Origin: Bifidobacterium ruminantium DSM 6489
GTDB lineage: Bacteria; Actinomycetota; Actinomycetes; Actinomycetales; Bifidobacteriaceae
Direction: 5' to 3'
NCBI RefSeq assembly: GCF_000770925.1
Contig: NZ_JDTK01000005.1
Span: forward strand, 62,001 to 126,000
DNA length: 64,000 nt
Shown here: positions 1 to 7,750 of the stretch, in pieces
Numbering within the stretch: position 1 is the stretch's first letter
Layout of the letters: every line of letters begins with the position of its first letter
Made by a program: the position numbers and the translations under genes
Notes under the pieces: generated by a model
Seen by the model: the letters and a program-made list of their open reading frames with translations, nothing else
Database searches by the model: none
Told to the model about the DNA's origin: nothing

Positions 1-147
1 GTCAAGAAACAGAATGGTGTTCTCCGGCATCTTCACCAGGCTGGCCGCATCCATCGGCAGCACGCGCACGCGGTGGGAGAGCAACGCCAACGAAGGCAGG
101 ACGGTAGCTGGGTCGCTAGCGAACGTCATAAGCGTAAGATCCGTCAC
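1..147 (-). CDS. GlnR-like orphan response regulator (N-terminal part only)
   Basis: Only the first 49 codons lie in the window; the gene runs off the left edge. The frame opens with GTG at 147, behind an AAAGGGAG ribosome binding site. The N-terminus (VTDLTLMTFASDPATVLPSL) followed by ALLSHRVRVLP and ILFLD closely resembles, from memory, the receiver domain of actinobacterial GlnR, an OmpR-family regulator of nitrogen genes that lacks a partner kinase. No DNA-binding domain is visible because of truncation. Another OmpR-type regulator is possible. It is divergent from the membrane-protein gene at 301. Confidence 0.6.
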   Translation of the reverse strand, partial: MTDLTLMTFASDPATVLPSLALLSHRVRVLPMDAASLVKMPENTILFLD

Positions 148-300
148 GTCAGCTCCCTTTGTCTTATACTGTTGCCGCGATTGTACACGCGAAATGTGTT
201 ATCGGCGTTTCGTCGATTGTAGCCGAAGTATGTGGACACATACGGCTACATTTATTCATATTGCATACGTATTGACCATAATATGAAAAGGGGGTCGAGG

Positions 301-1086
301 ATGGCCGCTGTGAAGGACGCTGTCCGGAAACCTGCGTCGAAGGTCGCCTTCGGAAAGGTTCTGGCGATTCAGATCGTCGCGTACGTGGTGCTGGTCGCGC
401 TCGCGCTGATTCCCGGCATCACATATGGTGATCCGGCCAAGCCGGCCGTGGTGTCGTTCTCCGTCATCGGCTCGCTGGCGATGATCGCGCTGCTGGTGGC
501 GTTCAGTCCGTTCCATGACGGCGCTGCCGGACATGTGATCGCCGTTGTGGCAGGCCTGCTGTCGGTGGTGTGCGCCACGACGATGATGTTGGGACGTGCG
601 ATTTTCCCCGCCGGTGTGGATGGTTCCAGGAACTTCTCCATGGAGGAAGGCTGGATCGCCGGCGTCGGCGGACTGCTGATCGTGCTGGTCATTGTGTCGT
701 TCGGCCGTCAGATGGCACGTGAGAACCGCACGCACCTGATTCGTTCGCTGTCGCACGGCGTGGTTGAGGGCGCCGCCATGATCGCCAGCGCCGGCTGGTG
801 CTTCCTGCCGACGTTGCTGCCGACGACGCATGACAAGGCCATCGCGGCATCCGTAGCGGCCGGAGCCGATGGCACGTTCGTCGGTCCGGTCACCATGACG
901 TGGGCCATCGCCGCTATCGTGGCGCTGCTGGTGGCCGTGGTGCTCGGCGTGTGCTCGTACTTCTGGTATCGCGACGCCGACCCGGAGCCCGATGCGCGCT
1001 CCCCGTGGATCGGCATTGCGCTGCTGCCGGTCATGCTGACCGGTGCGGCGGTGGGTATCGCCGCGTTTGCCGCCGTGACGTTCTGA
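301..1086 (+). CDS. multi-pass membrane protein of unknown function
   Basis: 261 residues. I start it at the ATG at 301 because AAAAGGGGG lies just upstream; in-frame codons further 5' lack such a site. About seven hydrophobic segments are visible, starting near residues 20, 48, 80, 118, 155, 200 and 235, with a short charged N-terminus and loops rich in Pro and Asp. I see no catalytic or transporter motif and do not recognise a family. It is divergently transcribed from the GlnR-like gene and convergent with mntP, sharing a bidirectional terminator. Likely a conserved bifidobacterial membrane protein. Confidence 0.75.
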   Translation: MAAVKDAVRKPASKVAFGKVLAIQIVAYVVLVALALIPGITYGDPAKPAVVSFSVIGSLAMIALLVAFSPFHDGAAGHVIAVVAGLLSVVCATTMMLGRAIFPAGVDGSRNFSMEEGWIAGVGGLLIVLVIVSFGRQMARENRTHLIRSLSHGVVEGAAMIASAGWCFLPTLLPTTHDKAIAASVAAGADGTFVGPVTMTWAIAAIVALLVAVVLGVCSYFWYRDADPEPDARSPWIGIALLPVMLTGAAVGIAAFAAVTF

Positions 1087-1140
1087 CGGAAGCTTTGATG
1101 GACGGTGGTAGACGGCCGATAACGCCCCTATGACAAGGAA

Positions 1141-1171
1141 AGCCCGTAATCGATTGCGATTACGGGCTTTT
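1141..1171. terminator. bidirectional intrinsic terminator
   Basis: A perfect 12-bp stem (AGCCCGTAATCG with its complement) around an ATTG loop. T-rich tails follow on both strands. It sits between the convergent membrane-protein gene (ends 1086) and mntP (ends 1193). Confidence 0.9.
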
Positions 1172-1192
1172 GCGTTTGCTGTGGCCGAATTA

Positions 1193-1759
1193 TCAACCGA
1201 TGAAGCCGAGATGCTCGAGCAGCACCTTCAGGCCGATGAGAATCAGCACGACACCGCCTGCGATCTGCGCCGGCTTCTGCCAGCGCGAGCCGAACAAGCG
1301 GCCGATGATTAGGCCGGCCGCGGAGAACAGACCGGTGGTGATGCCGATGATGACCACCGACAGCCAGATGTTGAGCGTCATGAACGCGAGACTCACGCCG
1401 ACGGCGAACGCGTCGATGCTGCAGGCCACGGCGAGCGGCAGCATGTGGCGCCAATCGAATTCGGGGGTCTCCTTGGCATTCTCCTCGTCTTCCTCGAACG
1501 CCTCGCGGACCATATTGCCGCCAATCAGCGCAAGCAGGCCGAAAATGATCCAATGATCCACTGCGGTCACGTATTTGCTGAACGTGCTGGCCGCGAAATA
1601 GCCGAGCAGAGGGAAAAGCGCTTGGAATCCGCCGAACCACAGGGCGGTTTTGAACGCATCGACGCCGCGAAGCTTCTTGACGGTCAGGCCTTTGCCAATG
1701 GAGACAGCGAACGCGTCCATGGACACGGACACGCCAATAAGCAGAATCTGAATGAGCAT
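1193..1759 (-). CDS. mntP: manganese efflux pump MntP
   Basis: 188 residues, the usual MntP (DUF204/YebN) length, with six predicted membrane helices. The two repeated Asp motifs of the family are present: SMDAFAVSIGKG near residue 14 and CSIDAFAVGVS near residue 112. The family exports Mn2+ to prevent manganese intoxication. An acidic loop (EEDEEN) separates the two halves. The ATG at 1759 has no clear Shine-Dalgarno sequence and is preceded by a stem-loop leader, so translation may be controlled. A matching Mn importer (mntH) lies at 58.9 kb. Confidence 0.93.
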   Translation of the reverse strand: MLIQILLIGVSVSMDAFAVSIGKGLTVKKLRGVDAFKTALWFGGFQALFPLLGYFAASTFSKYVTAVDHWIIFGLLALIGGNMVREAFEEDEENAKETPEFDWRHMLPLAVACSIDAFAVGVSLAFMTLNIWLSVVIIGITTGLFSAAGLIIGRLFGSRWQKPAQIAGGVVLILIGLKVLLEHLGFIG

Positions 1760-1776
1760 AGCTGGTGAAAAGGTTC

Positions 1777-1800
1777 ATCCCGCCGGTCTCCCCACGGGAT
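1777..1800 (-). promoter_or_regulatory. stem-loop in mntP leader
   Basis: ATCCCG and CGGGAT form a 6-bp stem with a 12-base loop rich in G, about 17 bases upstream of the mntP start, which lacks a good ribosome binding site. mntP genes are often governed by the Mn-sensing yybP-ykoY riboswitch; I could not match its conserved loops here, so only a structured leader is claimed. Confidence 0.3.
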
Positions 1801-1945
1801 GGGCCTCGACGGATTGCGTTCCGCCTACGCCTAGGAGTACCGACACAGAACTGCCGCACGCGGATGTGATATGTGACGTCCAGCGGGCTTTGAATTCAGC
1901 GAATACTGTTCGCATGCCGAAAATTACAAGAGACCACTATAACGC

Positions 1946-2093
1946 ACAAGCCGCCCTTGAAACAAGAGCGGCTTGTTATCGTCTATCGTCGAGTCGGAAT
2001 TATTTCGACTCACTTCTCGCTTCCGCATGCTGCGCATGCGGCTTCGCAGCATAGCTGCTCACTTCGGCTACTGACAGCGCACCGCGCTGTCAG
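1946..2093. repeat. cluster of four hairpins downstream of ppa
   Basis: Four inverted repeats follow one another: ACAAGCCGC/GCGGCTTGT (1946-1976), GAGTCG/CGACTC (1991-2011), CCGCATGC/GCATGCGG (2023-2041) and CTGACAGCGC/GCGCTGTCAG (2071-2093). The last begins two bases beyond the ppa stop codon, so at least one probably ends or stabilises the ppa transcript, although T runs are weak. Confidence 0.7.
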
Positions 2094-2095
2094 CT

Positions 2096-2584
2096 TCACG
2101 CCTCAGCGAGGCGCTTGCGAGCGGCGACGATTTCCTCCTCGGCCTTGGCGGCACCGGTCCAGTAGTCGCCCGGCTTGACTTCCTTGCCCGGTTCCAGAGC
2201 CTTGTACTGCTCGAAGAAGTGCTTGATTTCAGCCTTGTGGTACTCGGATACGTCATCGACGTCCTTGATGTCGTCGAAGCGGACGTCAGCCGGCACGCAC
2301 AGCACCTTGTCGTCTCCGCCGGCCTCGTCGACCATGTGGTACAGGCCGACGGCGCGGCATTCCACCACGCAGCCCGGGAACACGGAGTTCGGGATCATGA
2401 CGAGAGCGTCGAGCGGATCGCCGTCCTCGCCCAGGGTGCCGTCGATGTAGCCGTAGTCATCCGGGTAGCCCATGGAGGTGAACAGGGTACGGTCCAGGAA
2501 CACGCGACCGGTCTCGTGATCCACTTCGTACTTGTTCTTGGAACCGCGCGGGATCTCCACCACGACGTTGAAGGTTTCTGCCAT
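2096..2584 (-). CDS. ppa: inorganic pyrophosphatase
   Basis: 162-residue family I soluble pyrophosphatase, which hydrolyses PPi to two phosphates and so drives biosynthetic reactions. The signature DGDPLDALV with its metal-binding aspartates is at about residues 54-62; SKNKYEVD and DYGYID are also typical. Length is normal for the bacterial enzyme. The ATG at 2584 is preceded by a GAGAAAA purine stretch. It is single-gene, followed by a run of hairpins, and in the ancestral arrangement was probably the neighbour of glgE before the cassette now between them was inserted. Confidence 0.95.
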   Translation of the reverse strand: MAETFNVVVEIPRGSKNKYEVDHETGRVFLDRTLFTSMGYPDDYGYIDGTLGEDGDPLDALVMIPNSVFPGCVVECRAVGLYHMVDEAGGDDKVLCVPADVRFDDIKDVDDVSEYHKAEIKHFFEQYKALEPGKEVKPGDYWTGAAKAEEEIVAARKRLAEA

Positions 2585-2780
2585 TGTTTTCTCCTTGATC
2601 GAATGATCAGCAGTAGTTCGTTACTTAGAATACCCGCTTTCGCGCCATATCGGCACCATTTTCCGGATACCTATATGAATGGTGCTCAGTGCTGGGGAGA
2701 TAAGGCGTGATGCGCTCGCTGGTCAACATCTTTTTGGCCGATTGTGATTGACTATCCTGCCTTGGAACGTTGGAAGAACA

Positions 2781-2915
2781 ATTCCGTAGGTGGTTTTGCT
2801 CTTCCGTAGGTGGTTGGCTCTGGTATCCCTGCGGCAAAAAGGCTTGATTTCAGCCATTCTGTTTGCGTGGATTGACCGGAGAGCACCTACGGAATCAAAA
2901 AACCACCTACGGAAT
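2781..2915. repeat. four copies of TTCCGTAGGTGG in inverted pairs
   Basis: Direct copies at 2782-2795 and 2802-2815 face two reverse-complement copies at 2884-2895 and 2902-2914. The pairs could form alternative stems over about 135 bases. The central spacer (2816-2883) shows no internal gene. Function unknown. Confidence 0.75.
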
Positions 2916-2925
2916 GCACAAAGCC

Positions 2926-2956
2926 GGGTTGAAAACGTGAGAAACGTCTTCAACCC
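2926..2956. terminator. hairpin, possible terminator
   Basis: GGGTTGAAAACGT pairs with ACGTCTTCAACCC (12 of 13 bases) around a GAGAA loop. It lacks a clear T run on either side, so it may be a structural repeat and not a terminator. Confidence 0.45.
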
Positions 2957-2985
2957 GCCCTTGATCTATGTGTTTTGCGCTGGCT

Positions 2986-3012
2986 GGGTGCTAGGCAGAG
3001 TGCCTAGCATCC
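2986..3012 (-). terminator. hairpin beyond the duplicated glgE tail
   Basis: GGGTGCTAGGCA and TGCCTAGCATCC pair at 11 of 12 positions with a 3-base loop. It starts nine bases past the stop codon of the glgE remnant, where a glgE terminator would be expected in the uninterrupted locus. No T run follows. Confidence 0.5.
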
Positions 3013-3020
3013 AAACTCAC

Positions 3021-3130
3021 TCAGTCCTCGACCACCGTCAGCACGTGCGCCACGTCGGCCCACGGTGCCAGTGAGACGTAGTTGTCCCAGCCCCAATCGA
3101 ACTCGCGTCCGGTCAGTTCGTCACGCACCT
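3021..3130 (-). pseudogene. duplicated 3' end of glgE (36 codons)
   Basis: This 110-bp stretch matches the 3' end of the intact glgE at 9221-9330 at 105 of 110 positions and encodes the same C-terminal segment (VRDELTGREFDWGWDN onward) ending in TGA. The five differences, at 3072, 3117, 3120, 3123 and 3126, all fall in third codon positions; only one changes a residue (Glu to Asp). It therefore looks like the tail of a second, once functional glgE allele and not a decayed copy. The homology stops exactly at the centre of a 14-bp palindrome. Confidence 0.9.
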
Positions 3131-3137
3131 AGGTGCG
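3124..3137. repeat. palindrome at the cassette junction
   Basis: CGCACCTAGGTGCG is a perfect 14-bp palindrome. Its centre (3130/3131) is precisely where similarity to the intact glgE ends, so it may mark the recombination point. A second perfect palindrome, TACCATAAGCTTATGGTA, is at 3284-3301. Confidence 0.7.
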
Positions 3138-3460
3138 GACTGGCAAGGAACTGTTGCCGATTTGTTATTTCAGGAGATAGCAGAGCAGCCCGTATCATGA
3201 AAGTGCATTTTCGACGTTTTGATAAGTCTTTTGCCTTCATCGGAAAAATAAGGCGCGAGCGGGGTTGATAGACATGATGCAATTACCATAAGCTTATGGT
3301 AGAAAACTCCGTAATCTTACAAACGTTGAAACTAAGCCTGAGTGATTAGGTGAGCGATTGTAGTCATTGCGGTATCACGGTATGCTGTAAGACCGTCCTG
3401 CGGATATTCCACCATCGTTGGGCGGGTATATAGTGCGTCGTCGGTTGGCAAGGTGGTTGC
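3131..3460. other. non-coding left arm of the cassette
   Basis: No supported gene. Contains the 18-bp palindrome at 3284-3301 and, spanning the kinase stop codon, a CGGTTGG/CCAACCG inverted repeat (3442-3472) that may end the kinase transcript. Short frames here have no ribosome binding sites. Confidence 0.55.
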
Positions 3461-4699
3461 TCAATCCAACCGAATTCGCATTCGTCCAGCTGAATGGTGG
3501 CCATCGGTGTGGTCGGTGTCCATTAAAGGTATGGCGGCTTCCAGCGTCCACTGGTCATCGGAGGCGGAGGCGGATAATTCGCCGCCTAATGCCGCGAGTC
3601 GTGTTTGATATGAGCGTATGCCTGTGCCATTGCCAAATTGATTGTTGGTGGCATTGTCTTGCGGATGCTTTGAGGTGCTGTTCTTTAAAAGAGGCGTATC
3701 GCTGGCGCTGATATGTAATGTGCTGGCGTTGACATACGCAGTGATGACATAGCCATGTGAGGGATCCGCATGTTTGAGTATATTGCCGAAGATTTCTTTG
3801 ATGAGCTGCTTGATGATAATGCTTTTGCCAGGTGTTGTTGTCAGGCTGTCGGATCCGTCCGCTGCAATAATGCCGTCGAAACCAGCCTTGGCGAGTTTCA
3901 TACGTTCTTGTTCTAGCAGTTCGATGATGTTGATTGTGGTGATATCGATTTCGGATGTGGAGCAACTGCCATCGTCTTTGCGGAGTGTGGTTATGGCGGT
4001 CCTTGAACAACTCAATGCCTCTATGAGACTATCTCTGATGTCAAGTAATGCCATGTTTTCTGCGATCTCAGGGTTTCTCTGACTGTTTGGATTTTCATTC
4101 TTTAAAAGGTTTATTTGGTGGATTGCGTAGGTAAGATCGTTGCATACGATGTCGTGCAACTCTTCTGCGATTTCTTCCTTCCATTTGTGGATGGTCAGTT
4201 GATTGATGGCGCGTTTTTGATTCTGATGGAGACGAATGGCGCACCCGATTATGGCTAGGGTCAAGAACGTAGTATCGAACATGACGAGTGCGCTCTTGTC
4301 TGTATGAGGTTGGAAAAATAAGATGCCTGTGGCGAACAAGAGGATGCTGATTGCTGAAGGGATATTGATATATCCGAGAATTACCGTGGCGGACAGTCCC
4401 GCGAATACAAAGGAGTAGGGCAGTACTGGTTTTATGCTAACTGCAGTAATCCACAATATGATGATTATTATTGATCCTGTGTAGGGGAATTGAATAAAAA
4501 GAACGATTGAACATAGTTCTGCACAGATGAAAATAATGGAGAATACTGTGAATTGATGGTAGTACCCGCTGATAAGTTCTAAGGAATACAGTAGAAACAG
4601 TGGAAAAGCTATGCATAGGGATAATCTTCTTGATAAATTGCGATTCACTTCGCAGTATTGTTTTTTGATTGATTTTATAAAATGTCGTATTTTTTGCAT
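3461..4699 (-). CDS. NarL-family sensor histidine kinase
   Basis: 412 residues. Several hydrophobic segments fill residues about 28-155 with little extracellular loop, suggesting an intramembrane or membrane-stress sensor. A HisKA_3-type dimerisation helix follows with the phospho-acceptor His182 in ELHDIVCNDL, then an HATPase_c domain with an N box around Asn306 (IFGNILKH) and a G box GNGTGI at 356-361. The D box is weak (SASDT). It overlaps the response-regulator gene by 25 bp, so the two are co-translated. The C-terminal tail is His/Asp-rich. The signal is unknown; the divergent peptide-ABC operon is the obvious target. More AT-rich than the chromosome. Confidence 0.9.
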   Translation of the reverse strand: MQKIRHFIKSIKKQYCEVNRNLSRRLSLCIAFPLFLLYSLELISGYYHQFTVFSIIFICAELCSIVLFIQFPYTGSIIIIILWITAVSIKPVLPYSFVFAGLSATVILGYINIPSAISILLFATGILFFQPHTDKSALVMFDTTFLTLAIIGCAIRLHQNQKRAINQLTIHKWKEEIAEELHDIVCNDLTYAIHQINLLKNENPNSQRNPEIAENMALLDIRDSLIEALSCSRTAITTLRKDDGSCSTSEIDITTINIIELLEQERMKLAKAGFDGIIAADGSDSLTTTPGKSIIIKQLIKEIFGNILKHADPSHGYVITAYVNASTLHISASDTPLLKNSTSKHPQDNATNNQFGNGTGIRSYQTRLAALGGELSASASDDQWTLEAAIPLMDTDHTDGHHSAGRMRIRLD

Positions 4700-5331
4700 A
4701 GTCGAATTATCTCTGATCTATTCTTTGCGCCTATTTTTTTCGAGACTCTGTGAATGTAAGAAAATACGGTATTGGAAGAAATGCCAAGTTGCGAAGCAAT
4801 TTCTGAAGTATTGTTATTTTGCGTGTAAAGGCGAAGCACTTGAAGTTCTCGCGGGCTGAGCTGCTTGATCTGAGAGAATGAAGAAGGTTGTTCTGCCAGT
4901 ATGTCATGCGCTTGTTTTGTGGTTGGGAACGAATTTGGTTCAGCGGATTTGCCTTGTGCCACGATGGGCAGTACTTTATTGCAGACATGTGCCAAGTTTT
5001 CTTTGGCGATAAGAGCTTGACCGCCGGCAAGCGCTAAATCAGTCTTGTACCGTTCAGGATCATATGCAGTGATGCCGATGATGCCGATGTCGGCGGTTCG
5101 TTTTCGTATCTGAGTGCATACGGATATGCCAGTAGCATCGTTCAACGCCATGTCAAGCAAGAGAACATTTGGCTTGTCGTTGGTGTATATACATCGATGG
5201 ATCGCTTCTGCCGCAGAAGTGGTTTGCCAGATGACATGATACAAAGGTGAGCTGCCGTCAATCCACCGCGCGATTGCCCGTAAGCTCCATGAGTCATTGT
5301 CCAGAACGGCGATGGAAATGTCTTTAGCCAT
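4675..5331 (-). CDS. LuxR/NarL-type response regulator
   Basis: 218 residues from ATG 5331 (a TTG at 5361 would add ten). Receiver domain residues 5-122 with phospho-acceptor Asp60 in VLLLDMALND, acidic pocket DND at 11-13 and the conserved Lys110. The LuxR-type helix-turn-helix is at about 158-215 (LSPRELQVLRLY, then SEIASQLGISSNTV). No Shine-Dalgarno is visible before 5331, but the stop codon of the small membrane ORF upstream (5324) lies inside the start of this gene, so translational coupling is likely. Predicted to activate the divergent secreted-protein and ABC operon. Confidence 0.9.
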   Translation of the reverse strand: MAKDISIAVLDNDSWSLRAIARWIDGSSPLYHVIWQTTSAAEAIHRCIYTNDKPNVLLLDMALNDATGISVCTQIRKRTADIGIIGITAYDPERYKTDLALAGGQALIAKENLAHVCNKVLPIVAQGKSAEPNSFPTTKQAHDILAEQPSSFSQIKQLSPRELQVLRLYTQNNNTSEIASQLGISSNTVFSYIHRVSKKIGAKNRSEIIRLCKKYDIL

Positions 5332-5542
5332 ATGACGTGAGTGTAGTCGTGGGCCACTCAATCCATGGTGCGATGTGATGAAAATCTTTACATTGCCTTG
5401 TTTTGTTATTGCGGAAACAGATTAAAACTTCAAGTGGATTCAACACAATTATGAGAAAAGATATATAGATGAGAGAGATCGCATTAGGAATGATGGCTGT
5501 GATGTTGATGGGAGGGAATGTCGACAATGTTTCCGTGTTCAA
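5324..5542 (-). CDS. small membrane protein upstream of the response regulator (tentative)
   Basis: 72 codons from TTG 5542, encoding one long hydrophobic segment (about residues 12-42) and a basic tail. Its TAA overlaps the ATG of the response regulator by eight bases, the usual geometry of coupled operon genes, and would explain why that regulator lacks a ribosome binding site. The same frame stays free of stop codons upstream to at least 5820 but contains no ATG, GTG or TTG there, so the gene may be longer with an unusual start, or a 5'-decayed remnant. Function unknown; a signalling accessory or bacteriocin-associated membrane protein is conceivable. Confidence 0.4.
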   Translation of the reverse strand: MNTETLSTFPPINITAIIPNAISLIYISFLIIVLNPLEVLICFRNNKTRQCKDFHHIAPWIEWPTTTLTSYG

Positions 5543-5729
5543 CAGTTGGGATGGGCGAATGTCATATTTGTCTGTTTCTAGAGTTGTGAATTGCCCATCT
5601 GGAATTCCTAAGTGGATCTGTTCTTTGTGGAATGCATAAAGAATTTCATTACATAAGATGAACTGGCTTCCTTGAATTATCTTATTATTGCCTTTGTCTT
5701 TATTAACATAGCAGAGAAAGGTTTCAACG

Positions 5730-6140
5730 ATGAAATCACGTATTGCAGGCCGAGTGGTTGCAGTTGCAGCAGCTGTGGCTGCTTCTTGTTGTTTTATAAC
5801 ACCGGCGTTTGCTGGGAATGTAGGAAAAACATCATGGAGCGCATATCTTACAGGTTGGAATACGGCAGATACGCCAAATTGTCAAAAACAAGATGCTTCA
5901 AATGGCTATATTAAAGCTGATCATGTGTCTGGTGATCGGACGATACGTGCGTGGATGCTTGGGTATGCAAATGAAGATGTGGAATCCGGCGTTGTAACTC
6001 TTACTTCAGGCCAAGAGGGTTGGGTCACCAACCAAGTATATAAGAATTTCGGTAAGAAACAGGTCCATATGCGTTTGCAAGCGGCGCATGCGTACTCTGG
6101 TGCAACGGAAACATCGGGTAAATGGAGCCCCGATAACTGA
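5730..6140 (+). CDS. small secreted protein, DUF2712-like
   Basis: 136 residues with a classical Sec signal peptide: basic MKSR start, alanine/valine core and a cleavage motif FAG near residue 29, leaving a mature chain of about 107 residues with one Cys. The body is Trp/Tyr/Gly-rich and ends KWSPDN. From memory the layout resembles Firmicutes DUF2712 secreted proteins, which end in a similar GYWDEEN-like stretch and accompany ABC transporters; this match is tentative. AAAGG sits before the ATG. It heads the divergent operon of the cassette and is separated from the transporter genes by a strong hairpin, so it is probably the most abundant product. A bacteriocin-like or signalling role is inference. 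Confidence 0.65.
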   Translation: MKSRIAGRVVAVAAAVAASCCFITPAFAGNVGKTSWSAYLTGWNTADTPNCQKQDASNGYIKADHVSGDRTIRAWMLGYANEDVESGVVTLTSGQEGWVTNQVYKNFGKKQVHMRLQAAHAYSGATETSGKWSPDN

Positions 6141-6150
6141 GCATGGTTGT

Positions 6151-6180
6151 GTGGCGTAGAAGATTGCTCTTCTACGCCAC
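6151..6180 (+). terminator. terminator or attenuator between peptide gene and transporter genes
   Basis: GTGGCGTAGAAG and its perfect complement form a 12-bp stem with a 6-base loop, ten bases after the peptide stop codon, followed by GCTGTTT. Partial read-through would give high peptide and lower transporter expression. Confidence 0.75.
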
Positions 6181-6213
6181 GCTGTTTGGATTCGGGAAGA
6201 CGAAGGGGTCTTG

Positions 6214-7068
6214 ATGGATTGGCGGTTGATGAGAAATCAGTTGGTTGGGCAACTGCGAAGTGTCCGGATGATTGGTGTAATCGTCATATCCTGTATGTTG
6301 GTCGCTGTCCAATATCTAACCACGTATAGGGCGAGTTATGTCATTCCCTCGAGCGAATCTACATTGCTACGGGATGTGATGCTATTCAGTCAATACGGGA
6401 CAGGCGGTGGCATGTATCTGCTGTTGCTGCCTTTCCTATCTGCTCTCTTAGGAGGTAGCGTCGTATCGTTGGAACGGCACGCCGGGCGGCTCCCCATGGT
6501 CGTGATTCGAGAAGGACGAGGACGTTTTGTAACGACTGCGATGTCATCTGGATTCGTACTTGGTGGTGTGGGTGGAATAATGCCGATGATTGCGAATCTA
6601 TCAATAGCTGCTATGCGCAATCCTCATTTGAATTTTATCGATGGTGTATCAGCGGATGCGCGAGGGCGCGTATATAGCAGCAAATATATTTTGATTTCTT
6701 CTGATTCTTGGATATATCCGTTGTATGAGTTCAATCAGGTGTTATGCATACTATGCGTGGTGTTGTTGATATTTGTGATTGCCGGACTTTTCTCCACGGT
6801 GGCCGTTGGCGTGTCCTTTTTCATGCAACGCAAATATACGGAAGTGTTGGTTCCGTTCGTACTGAGTCTTGTATGGTGGATGCTTCCTTCTCTTACGGGG
6901 GGTAAGATACCGGACCAGTGGAGCCATGTTATCTTTCTGGACTTTGCTCCAGGTGCAGACCATTCTGTGCGTTGGCAAAATTATGTGGGCATTGTGCTTT
7001 CGACGGCGCTCTTACTTGCATTGTCTACCGTACTGGCGTGTGTGGAAAGGTATCGTGATGCTTTGTGA
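6214..7068 (+). CDS. ABC-2-like permease, first of three
   Basis: 284 residues from ATG 6214, with GAAGGGG six bases upstream (a TTG at 6211 is also possible). About six membrane helices with a large loop at residues 130-175. No catalytic motif; the shape fits the small ABC-2-type permeases of peptide exporters and bacteriocin self-protection transporters. It is followed by two more permease genes with overlapping ends and an ATPase gene, so the four probably build one transporter. AT-rich codon use like the rest of the cassette. Substrate unknown; the upstream secreted protein or an external antimicrobial are the two obvious candidates. Confidence 0.75.
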   Translation: MDWRLMRNQLVGQLRSVRMIGVIVISCMLVAVQYLTTYRASYVIPSSESTLLRDVMLFSQYGTGGGMYLLLLPFLSALLGGSVVSLERHAGRLPMVVIREGRGRFVTTAMSSGFVLGGVGGIMPMIANLSIAAMRNPHLNFIDGVSADARGRVYSSKYILISSDSWIYPLYEFNQVLCILCVVLLIFVIAGLFSTVAVGVSFFMQRKYTEVLVPFVLSLVWWMLPSLTGGKIPDQWSHVIFLDFAPGADHSVRWQNYVGIVLSTALLLALSTVLACVERYRDAL

Positions 7069-7750
7069 TGGTTTTGCTTCCGTACGGTATTCCACCATTG
7101 GTATGAGAATCAGTGCCATATTGGTTATGGTGGTGGGATTTGCGTATGGCATTTCATTATTATTCGACCCTCACGATTTCGTATCTGACTACATCGGATT
7201 TATGAAGCAGGGAGCTTCGGCCACAGTACTTCCGATTTGTTTGATGGCAATGTGTTTGGGCCGTGTTCGATTTAGGACGTTTGAATTGGTGCGTCGGAAT
7301 CCCCGTGACGAGCTTGGTGAAAATGTTATATGGCTGAACATGATGTCTTGCATATGCGCCGCATATGGTGGCCTTGTTTTTGCTGTCATGGAATTTGTCA
7401 TTAAAAGACAATCTGCATCTGTTCTGCATGGGTCTTTGACTGCAATGCTAGTAGTTCAATGCTTGATGATGAATATTTCAATAGGCTTGGTCCAGCTATT
7501 GCTGAGCTACATGGGATTAGTCATGGAACATGTCGCCGCGGTGCTGATTGCGCTTTTTGCTATTGCGCAGTGGTTATTGACTCCGTTGGTTGATGGAGCA
7601 GCTCGTATGATGTTCTATTTTTGGTACCCGATCAGTCCAGACTGGTCAGATATTGTTATCTGCCAAGTCATTCCATGCTTTGGATTCTGCTCATTGCTCA
7701 TTATGGCCTGTATCGTGGCGTTCAACTCCAGAGATCGGCTGAAAAACTAA
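7058..7750 (+). CDS. membrane permease, second of three
   Basis: 230 residues. The ATG at 7058 is chosen because GGAAAGG lies seven bases upstream; the open frame extends further 5' but only through the preceding gene. It overlaps that gene by 11 bases. Six hydrophobic segments, with a positively charged loop (VRRNPRDELGE) near residue 70. No recognisable domain beyond the ABC-2-like topology. Its stop codon shares a base with the start of the next gene (TAATG), so translation is coupled. Confidence 0.75.
   Translation: MLCDGFASVRYSTIGMRISAILVMVVGFAYGISLLFDPHDFVSDYIGFMKQGASATVLPICLMAMCLGRVRFRTFELVRRNPRDELGENVIWLNMMSCICAAYGGLVFAVMEFVIKRQSASVLHGSLTAMLVVQCLMMNISIGLVQLLLSYMGLVMEHVAAVLIALFAIAQWLLTPLVDGAARMMFYFWYPISPDWSDIVICQVIPCFGFCSLLIMACIVAFNSRDRLKN

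Larger units (their letters stand above)
2585..3020. other. intergenic region rich in inverted repeats, no gene
   Basis: No convincing coding frame. The stretch holds the ppa upstream region, four copies of a TTCCGTAGGTGG motif and two hairpins, and ends at the duplicated glgE tail. Short open frames here overlap these repeats and lack ribosome binding sites. Confidence 0.6.

Noticed and set aside
1760..1930. yybP-ykoY Mn riboswitch before mntP
   Set aside because: The conserved loop sequences could not be found; only a generic stem-loop is supported.
2723..2953. 76-codon minus-strand ORF between ppa and the glgE tail
   Set aside because: It consists largely of the inverted TTCCGTAGGTGG repeats and a hairpin, and has no start signal.
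5469..5639. 56-codon plus-strand ORF with a Gly-Gly and a Ser/Cys-rich end, reminiscent of a lantibiotic precursor
   Set aside because: No convincing ribosome binding site, no modification enzyme genes, and it is fully antisense to the minus-strand frame whose stop overlaps the response regulator. Kept only as a remote possibility.
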